A DNA stretch of 13,288 nucleotides from Nitrospirae bacterium UBA4572 (GTDB lineage: Bacteria > Nitrospirota > Leptospirillia > Leptospirillales > Leptospirillaceae), in the NCBI GenBank assembly GCA_002387725.1, contig DGKK01000038.1, forward strand, positions 1,573-14,860. Reading direction: 5' to 3'. The notes under the pieces are model-generated. The model had not been told where the DNA came from, did no database searches, and saw nothing but the letters and a program-made list of their open reading frames with translations. Of this stretch, positions 8,203 through 13,288 are shown piece after piece; positions within the stretch are counted from its first letter, which is position 1; each line of letters begins with the position of its first letter. A program made the position numbers and the translations under genes.

Positions 8203-9089
8203 CGAGGAGGCTCCGTCCGGATTGAGGGGACAGGACGAAGGAGCTGCCAGTCGGAGACATAGTGGGAGAAGCCCTCCGAAAGGGCGAGCCGTCCGCATCC
8301 CCGGGAGAGACCCGGATGGGCGGGATCGTCGTAGTCCAGGGCAAGAAGGCGAAGGTTTGGATTTTTTGCCTTTGCCCGGCGGATGTCGTCGAGAAGGAGC
8401 TCCCGCTCCCGGCGATCCACCCGGACATACCGCCTTTGCCGTTCGGAATAGCGCGTGCAGAAATCTTCAAAGAGTACGCCAGAGAGGGAGGGTGCGAGCG
8501 CCGGAAGGATCGGGAAGCCCCTGTTTCCCACAATCACCAGGCGCGGATAGGTGGCATGGAGGGTTTCGACGAAGGAGACCAGTGCCGACCGGAGGCCGGC
8601 ACCCTTTCGGGGATGTCGCTCCTCATAGTCCAGGGGAGAGTCGAGTGTGTCCAGAAAAAGTCCCGAGAATCCCTTTTGGAGATCCCTCTCCACCCGCTCA
8701 AAGAGGGCCGATCGAAAGACGGGATTCCGAATGTCTGCCACATGGGAGTTCCAGAAAGCATTCTTGGAGAGGTAGACTCCCCGGCCGCCGTCCGGAGCTT
8801 TGGACAGGATCCGGGCTATGGGACCGTCCCGATCGACCTCCCCCACCGACAGGTAGGCAAGATACAGGGGTCGGCGGGAACGGGCGGGGTCGGCGGGAGG
8901 GAGGGGATAGGTGTCGGAGACGATGGCCCAGTCCGCCTCCCCCATGAGAGAGGGCTGGAGGGCATCCCCGTAGTAGACGACATAGCGGAAGTTTTTTTCT
9001 CCCCCCTCCTTCCGGGGAGGGGCAGTGGAGAGACAGGAGGAAAGAGCGAAGACGAGAAGGGTCAGAAGAAGCCCTCCACGAACTCTCAT
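8199..9089 (-). CDS. pelA: Stand-alone PelA hydrolase domain, GH114 lipoprotein
   Basis: This 296-residue protein matches only the N-terminal hydrolase part of canonical PelA, the endo-alpha-1,4-N-acetylgalactosaminidase of family GH114. A signal peptide ends in a lipobox (LSSC, Cys19). The next residue is Leu, not Asp, which by the E. coli rule favours the outer membrane. Family motifs: YVVYYG at 37-41, AYLSVGEVD at 78-86, HVADIRNP at 116-123, GLFLDTLDSP at 143-152 (D147/D150), GNRGFPILP at 188-196, GVLFEDF at 204-210 with E208, and ALDYDDP near 250-256. By spacing, D147 and E208 correspond to catalytic D160 and E218 of P. aeruginosa PelA. It stops right after the fold, without the reductase-like or deacetylase domains, which lie at the end of the operon. 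I chose the ATG at 9089, which has GGGAAG 7 bases upstream and gives a compact lipoprotein signal. Alternatives are ATG 9107 (weak RBS) and TTG 9158 (inside pelC). It is 34 bases after pelC and overlaps pelD as ATGA. Confidence 0.92.
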   Translation of the reverse strand: MRVRGGLLLTLLVFALSSCLSTAPPRKEGGEKNFRYVVYYGDALQPSLMGEADWAIVSDTYPLPPADPARSRRPLYLAYLSVGEVDRDGPIARILSKAPDGGRGVYLSKNAFWNSHVADIRNPVFRSALFERVERDLQKGFSGLFLDTLDSPLDYEERHPRKGAGLRSALVSFVETLHATYPRLVIVGNRGFPILPALAPSLSGVLFEDFCTRYSERQRRYVRVDRRERELLLDDIRRAKAKNPNLRLLALDYDDPAHPGLSRGCGRLALSEGFSHYVSDWQLLRPVPSIRTEPPR

Positions 9090-9123
9090 CGCGATTCTTC
9101 CCGCCATCTTTTGAAGAGAGCTT

Positions 9124-9678
9124 CTAGTGTCCGACAAACCGCGAGACCTCTCTTCCAATGAGATCAGTCGAGAGAGAGGTCAGCGTCTGACTGCACCCGA
9201 GAAAGCAGCTTCCCACCCCGGACAGAGCGGCCGACCAGAGGACCCGGCCGGTCCGAAGGTCGGTCATGGTCCAGTTGATCCCCACCACCGGCTCGCTTTC
9301 AAGCTCGGAGCGGTAGGTGTATTCGATCACCGACCCCGAAAGGATCGCATCGAGTCCCGCCGCCTTGAGACGGTCGCGCAGGGTCAGACTCATGTTGGTG
9401 GCCGAGACATTCGGGGGAAGCGGAAAGGGAAGAGAGTCGGGGGAGGCCAGACGAATCTCCGGTCGGCGAAGAAGCTGGGCGGTAAGGAGGGTCGTCACCG
9501 ACCGTCCTGCATCGGGCGTCGTCGTCAGATTCGCAAAGGGCTGGACGAAGACCGTCATGGGTCGTGGAGCGGAAGGAAGAATGCCGGACGAGCCCCCACC
9601 TCCCGCGCAGGCAGCCAGAAGAAACAACGAGAAGGTCAGTCCGGAAAGGCGGACAAGGCGGGACAATGTCAGAACCAT
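9124..9678 (-). CDS. pelC: PelC outer-membrane lipoprotein of the Pel export machine
   Basis: The product has 184 residues, near the Pseudomonas length (172). A hydrophobic signal ends in LLAAC, so Cys24 is the predicted lipidation site; the following Ala-Gly is consistent with outer-membrane sorting. A Gly/Ser-rich tether leads into a small alpha/beta domain: MTVFVQPFANLT at 41-52, helix about 57-72, RDRLKAAGLDAILSGSV at 101-117, and WTMTDLRTGRVLWSA at 136-150. This pattern is typical of PelC and related lipoproteins that assemble into a periplasmic ring; the Pseudomonas PelC ring is thought to funnel the cationic polymer to the PelB barrel. Position just after pelB supports the call. Its ATG overlaps the pelB end by 10 bases, with only a weak G-rich RBS, which suggests coupling to pelB translation. 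Two further cysteines (158 and 162, in GSCFLGCSQ) lie in the mature domain and could form a disulfide, which I infer only from their spacing. Confidence 0.9.
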   Translation of the reverse strand: MVLTLSRLVRLSGLTFSLFLLAACAGGGGSSGILPSAPRPMTVFVQPFANLTTTPDAGRSVTTLLTAQLLRRPEIRLASPDSLPFPLPPNVSATNMSLTLRDRLKAAGLDAILSGSVIEYTYRSELESEPVVGINWTMTDLRTGRVLWSAALSGVGSCFLGCSQTLTSLSTDLIGREVSRFVGH

Positions 9679-12600
9679 AAGGAAAACCCCCAGAGGGCTT
9701 CGATGGACGCCCCGTTGTAAAGAACCGATTGATTGAAATAATCCCCGCTCGCAAAGATTTCCAGTGAACGGGAGAGGCGATAGGAGACCCCGCCCCCCCC
9801 TTCATAGGAGGGCGTGTGGGAGTAGATGTCGTCGTATCCCCCCACCTGCAGGTTGAGGTTCATGCGGTTCCGGATGCGGGTCTGATAGACCAGGGCCCCG
9901 AAAAAAAACTGCTGGCGATCCAGGATCGGAACCAGGGCCCCGATCGCGGGACTCGTCGCCTCCATCGTCCAGTCCTCATAGCCTCCCACAAAGTCGAGCT
10001 GGGGATCGGTATCCAGAACAAGATCGAACATCCCCAGGGTATTGTGCAACTCTCCATAGGGAAGCATCCGGCCGTCGAGGGTGTAGTCGAAGAGCCATGA
10101 CTGGACCTCGAAGGAAAGACGCTCAAAGGGCGCCACGGACATAGTTGCCATATACCCCGACTGGAGCCCATCCCGGGCAATGGACTCTCCGAAATCTCCC
10201 CAGATCATGTTGTCGAAGCCTTGCAGGTCCAGGGTGACCGGCCCCACCGATCCGGTCCCGTGAAGATAGAAGCCCGGAGTTCCCGCAAGCTGGGTGTCTC
10301 CCCCCTCCGCCAGCACCTGCCAGCCCGGAGCGGGAGTCCACCGGACCCCGGCGTAACTGTAGGCGTTGGTTCCCATGCCGCTTCCGCTCCCTTCCCCCAG
10401 ATACTCGGTCCTCCCGACAAAGGTGTTGGCCGACCCCCAGAGGGGCGTCTCCACCTTGGTGTCGAAGCTGTAGGCCGCCCCTCCGGGGTAGAAGATGGCG
10501 AAATCCTGATTCCGCAGGGACCAGTCGCCCATATTGTAAAGGTTCAGAATGCCGGAGGTGACCCGGGGAGCCTGGGTCTCTCCCTGGGAAAAGAGATGGG
10601 AGTCGAGAGCCTGGGTGGACATGAGATCCCCCTGCTTTTTATAGGTCTCCACGAGGTCGCTCCATATCACCTTGTCCTCGGGATACTTTTTGTGGAGCCG
10701 CCAGAGAAGCCTCTGGGCCGTGGCAAGACGTCCGGTCGCCGTCAGGATTTCTGCGCGGAAGACAAGAAAATCCTTGGAGTCGGGGTGGCGAGCCAGCCAT
10801 CGCCCCAGATACCGCAGGGCCTTCTCTCCCTTTCTCTCCTTCCACAGAAGTCGGGCGGCCCAGAAGAGTCCCTCCCGATCGTCGGGGAAGCGACGCAGGA
10901 AGTCCATGGTTCGCTGATAGGCCTCCCGGTCATGTCCCAGAGCATGCTGGATCTTGATGGCATAGAGAAGGCGGCGGCGGGTCGTCTCATCCGACATCCC
11001 TGCATCCGGAGGAGGCGGCAACGGGGAGGGAATCAATGGCTGATCGACAAGAAGGCTTCTCCCCGCCCAGGGAGCCCTGATCCAGGACTGAGGCTCCCCG
11101 GCCTTTTTTTGTGCGACCTTCCCGGGAAGACCGGGGGAGAGGAGTTTCCAGGAGAGGCGGAACATGCGGCGGGCCATGCGGAAATTTCGGACCTGGCGAA
11201 AGGCCGATCCCAAACGGTAGACCAGGGCATAGTCGGTGTCTCCGTGGGAGACCGCCCGTCGATAGAGCCGGATCGCCCGCCGGAAATGTCCATGGTAGTA
11301 GGCATGGTCACCCAAAAAGGCCAGGGCGGGCAGACTGTCGGGATCAAGGCTCAGGAGGCGCTGGTAGTATGCCAGAACCTTCTTCTCCCGGCCGGCCCAG
11401 ATGCTGTCCCGGACCAGAAGGGCCAGTCCCTGGGGATCCGCCGGCAGGAGCGCCACCAGCCGCTTGTCGTAGTCGATGGCAAGGTCGAGGCGATTCGCCT
11501 CGTTGAACCAGTCGGAGGCCTGGAAGAGGATGGCACGGTTTGCTGGGTAGGCTTGGGAAATCCTGTTGATGGCGCTCTGAGCCCTCTTGTCATGGTTGTT
11601 CCAGATCATGATACGAGCCAGCTCCATCCCCATCGAGGCGGAGAGATCCGGGAATCGTTCAAGAACCGCAAGAAGATGGTTGACGTTGCCCCGGCGTCCA
11701 TTTTGATCAAAGAGGGTAAACAGGGCATACTGATCGTCCCGGAAGCGGGAGCGCGAGTCCGAGGAGACGAGATAAAAAAGAACCCCCTCCTGCACCGGAA
11801 GATCATCCGCCTCCCGGAAGGCATCGAGGGCCCGCCGGATCAGCCTCCGATTTCCCGACTGAAGACCCTGGGCCCAGAGGATGGCACCGGCATCATCGTA
11901 GCGCCCCATGTCGCGGTAGCTCCGCACGAGGTCGTCACGGATCTGCACATTCCCGGGGAAGAGATTCATGGCCTGGCGGAGCCGGGCCGTGGCAAGGGGC
12001 AGTCTGTCCTCATCCTCGGCCACCTGCCAGGCCAGCCGCAAGTCCCCAAGATCCGGCCCCCCCGGCACTCCCAGCCAAGACAAAAGGTCCTCCTGGGCCT
12101 GTCCCAGAAGGGCGTAACGGTCGTCGAGGTCGAGGATCCTCTGATGGTAAATGTCCTGCGGAAGAGGAAGAACTCCCTGCCGCTTTTCCATGAGCCGGCG
12201 CGTGGTGGAATACCAGTGCATCTTGTCGGCAAGCCAGATCGACTCATCCCACACCTTCTGGCTCTTGGGCTCCCGAGCCAGAAGGTCAAGAAAGGCGGAG
12301 AGGGCCCAGGGACGATATCCGGCCTTGTAGAAAAACCATGCAGCCGAGTCGATCACGCTGTCTTTGGCCACCTCCGGTTCGGAGGTCCGATAGAGGAGAT
12401 AGGCATCGACCGGCCTCTTCATCCGAAAAAGGGAGCGCATGGCGGGGAGAAGGGATGGGTCGATGCCTCCCCCCAGAGCCTTGAGGCGCGCCATCATGCG
12501 CAGAACCTCCCGGTCCCGGCCCCGGCGGGAGGCGAGAGAAAGACGCATGGTCAGATAGTCGATCCGTTGGGGAAAGCTCCGGGAGAGGGTCCGGAGAGTA

Positions 12601-13139
12601 CGGGCCATATCGTCGGCATTGCCTGTCTGGGTATCGTACACCAGGATCGCCTTCCAGTAGTTCATGTCCTTGGGGTGCTCATTGGCGATGCGATGGAGAA
12701 TGGTCAGGGCCTCTCCCGGCAGGTTCAGAATGTCGTAGGAACGGGCCAGGCGCATCATGTCCCGATCGGGAAGCTTCTCCGTCCGGAGGAGCTCATGGAG
12801 CTGAAGGGCCGCCTTTCGGGGCTCATAGAGATTCAGGTAGAGACGGGCCAGCTCCAGACGGTCGTTGTACTGGCCGGGACTTCGTTTCAGGAGCGCCTCA
12901 AGATAGCCGACGGCCCGGGAAGGATAGCCCTGAAGGGCTGCCACATGGGCGGCATCGCGCAGGGCCCAGATCGGAGGGTCGGGAGAGGCGAGTCGGGGGG
13001 AGAGGAGGCGCTGGGCGTAGTCATAGTCTCCGGCATCAATGGCCAGGCGAACATATTGGGAGTCTCCCGGGACAAGAAGGAGTGCCACGAGAAAAAACAC
13101 CCCACCGCCCAGAAGAATCCAGACAAAGGGTATCTTCAC
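9669..13139 (-). CDS. pelB: PelB, TPR scaffold and outer-membrane export porin
   Basis: The product has 1156 residues, close to Pseudomonas PelB (1193), with the same plan. Residues about 5-23 form an N-terminal membrane anchor. Residues about 28-850 are a long series of TPR helical pairs (for example AIRLYRRAVSHGDTDYALVYR and APQ-type units with Ala/Gly/Tyr spacing). From about 860 to the end is a beta-barrel of alternating aromatic and polar strands, finishing in GFSLWF, a C-terminal Phe typical of proteins inserted by BAM. In Pel export the barrel lets the polymer out, and the TPRs bind and modulate PelA. The TPR array is interrupted at about 675-717 by a Lys/Pro-rich segment with PSPLPPPP. 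The start is GTG at 13139: a TAA lies in frame 39 bases upstream and no other start codon lies between; a GGGGAA-type RBS precedes it closely. It is the first gene of the operon, whereas Pseudomonas begins with pelA. Confidence 0.94.
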   Translation of the reverse strand: MKIPFVWILLGGGVFFLVALLLVPGDSQYVRLAIDAGDYDYAQRLLSPRLASPDPPIWALRDAAHVAALQGYPSRAVGYLEALLKRSPGQYNDRLELARLYLNLYEPRKAALQLHELLRTEKLPDRDMMRLARSYDILNLPGEALTILHRIANEHPKDMNYWKAILVYDTQTGNADDMARTLRTLSRSFPQRIDYLTMRLSLASRRGRDREVLRMMARLKALGGGIDPSLLPAMRSLFRMKRPVDAYLLYRTSEPEVAKDSVIDSAAWFFYKAGYRPWALSAFLDLLAREPKSQKVWDESIWLADKMHWYSTTRRLMEKRQGVLPLPQDIYHQRILDLDDRYALLGQAQEDLLSWLGVPGGPDLGDLRLAWQVAEDEDRLPLATARLRQAMNLFPGNVQIRDDLVRSYRDMGRYDDAGAILWAQGLQSGNRRLIRRALDAFREADDLPVQEGVLFYLVSSDSRSRFRDDQYALFTLFDQNGRRGNVNHLLAVLERFPDLSASMGMELARIMIWNNHDKRAQSAINRISQAYPANRAILFQASDWFNEANRLDLAIDYDKRLVALLPADPQGLALLVRDSIWAGREKKVLAYYQRLLSLDPDSLPALAFLGDHAYYHGHFRRAIRLYRRAVSHGDTDYALVYRLGSAFRQVRNFRMARRMFRLSWKLLSPGLPGKVAQKKAGEPQSWIRAPWAGRSLLVDQPLIPSPLPPPPDAGMSDETTRRRLLYAIKIQHALGHDREAYQRTMDFLRRFPDDREGLFWAARLLWKERKGEKALRYLGRWLARHPDSKDFLVFRAEILTATGRLATAQRLLWRLHKKYPEDKVIWSDLVETYKKQGDLMSTQALDSHLFSQGETQAPRVTSGILNLYNMGDWSLRNQDFAIFYPGGAAYSFDTKVETPLWGSANTFVGRTEYLGEGSGSGMGTNAYSYAGVRWTPAPGWQVLAEGGDTQLAGTPGFYLHGTGSVGPVTLDLQGFDNMIWGDFGESIARDGLQSGYMATMSVAPFERLSFEVQSWLFDYTLDGRMLPYGELHNTLGMFDLVLDTDPQLDFVGGYEDWTMEATSPAIGALVPILDRQQFFFGALVYQTRIRNRMNLNLQVGGYDDIYSHTPSYEGGGGVSYRLSRSLEIFASGDYFNQSVLYNGASIEALWGFSLWF

Positions 13140-13236
13140 GCCTTCCCCTTTGGGACACCTAGCAGACGGATCAACTTAACTCATTTATCTAAAAAGAAAA
13201 AATATTTCGCCGACACGCTAAATAAGACAAAATAAA
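13140..13236 (-). other. AT-rich 5' leader of the pel operon with RBS hairpin
   Basis: The roughly 95 bases between the candidate promoter and the pelB GTG hold no gene. They are AT-rich, with a T-rich tract on the transcribed sense strand (13191-13206), contrasting sharply with the GC-rich coding DNA. Just before the GTG, TCCC-AAAG-GGGA (13144-13155) can fold into a 4-bp stem that includes the GGGGA of the ribosome binding site. No known riboswitch core was recognised, and the T tract has no preceding GC-rich stem, so it is not called a terminator. Confidence 0.5.
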
Positions 13237-13264
13237 TGTATAGCAATTTACCAACAAAAGTCAA
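13237..13264 (-). promoter_or_regulatory. Candidate sigma-70-type promoter for the pel operon
   Basis: On the minus strand TTGACT (13264-13259) is a near-consensus -35 hexamer. Sixteen bases downstream is TATACA (13242-13237), a partial -10; TACATT at 18-base spacing is an alternative. The -10 lies inside a short inverted repeat, TAAAT-8-ATTTA, that could be an operator. Transcription would begin near 13230, leaving a leader of about 90 bases. The site is in the only non-coding stretch upstream of pelB and is unusually AT-rich, but the -10 match is imperfect. Confidence 0.4.
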
Positions 13265-13288
13265 TACCCCAAAAACCGAAATTGAATT

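Noticed and set aside
8203..8298. Upstream ATG at 8298 extending PelD by 32 residues
   Set aside because: The extension lies within the hydrolase gene. The ATG at 8202 forms an ATGA overlap and has GGAG at good spacing.
9090..9158. A TTG start at 9158 for the hydrolase lipoprotein
   Set aside because: It lies inside pelC, uses a rare start, and would put 23 extra residues before a compact lipoprotein signal. The ATG at 9089 has a better RBS.
13186..13206. Rho-independent terminator from the T-rich tract in the leader
   Set aside because: No GC-rich inverted repeat precedes the T run on the transcribed strand.
10221..13235. A 1004-residue plus-strand open frame opposite pelB, and similar long frames at 53-1816, 2177-3103, 6982-8079 and 8262-9161
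   Set aside because: Composition is low-complexity (Gly, Pro, Arg, Glu, His) without domains or signals, while the opposite strand encodes clear Pel proteins. GC-rich genes that avoid TTA, CTA and TCA codons leave such antisense frames open.
13237..13270. A FleQ-type box or sigma-54 promoter near the operon start
   Set aside because: Only a half-match to the FleQ palindrome (GTCAAT) is present, and GG/GC spacing does not fit -24/-12 elements.
13140..13288. A GEMM-type c-di-GMP riboswitch in the pel leader
   Set aside because: The leader is too short and AT-rich, and the conserved GEMM core was not found.

Overview
The window is almost entirely one minus-strand operon for Pel exopolysaccharide, the cationic, partly de-N-acetylated GalNAc-rich biofilm polymer described in Pseudomonas. 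Transcription runs from the right edge (an AT-rich leader near 13140-13288) to the left edge, where the last gene is cut off. The order of transcription is pelB, pelC, a pelA glycoside-hydrolase gene, pelD, pelE, pelF, then pelG fused in frame to the rest of pelA. Most neighbouring genes overlap by 1-11 bases (ATGA or TGATG junctions), so translation is probably coupled.

The host is a diderm (Gram-negative) bacterium. PelB ends in an outer-membrane beta-barrel with a terminal Phe, and two products carry lipoprotein signals. The coding DNA is GC-rich (roughly 60% by eye), while the leader is strongly AT-rich. I cannot assign a genus from sequence alone. The layout differs from Pseudomonas pelABCDEFG, and an acidophilic or Leptospirillum-like lineage is only a guess.

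Region by region. 9669-13139 is PelB (inner-membrane anchor, TPR scaffold, outer-membrane barrel). 9124-9678 is the PelC lipoprotein. 8199-9089 is a GH114 hydrolase lipoprotein that matches only the N-terminal domain of canonical PelA. 5803-8202 is an unusually long PelD, the c-di-GMP receptor. 4749-5813 is PelE. 3244-4752 is the PelF glycosyltransferase. 2-3244 is one uninterrupted frame that begins as the PelG transporter, passes through a Pro/Glu-rich linker and a signal-like membrane segment, and continues as the remaining PelA domains, including the deacetylase.

How the parts fit, from Pel biology: PelF polymerises the sugar nucleotide on the cytoplasmic face. PelD, PelE and PelG form the inner-membrane complex with PelF, and PelD activates it when c-di-GMP binds its RxxD site. 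PelA modifies the polymer in the periplasm, and PelB with PelC exports it. Here the two PelA activities are on different polypeptides. The hydrolase is encoded with the outer-membrane genes (pelB, pelC), and the deacetylase is tied to the inner-membrane transporter. That rearrangement, together with a PelD carrying an apparent second degenerate GGDEF module, a long disordered linker and a C-terminal winged-helix-like domain, is the most unusual content. No RNA genes, CRISPR arrays, insertion sequences or terminators were seen.
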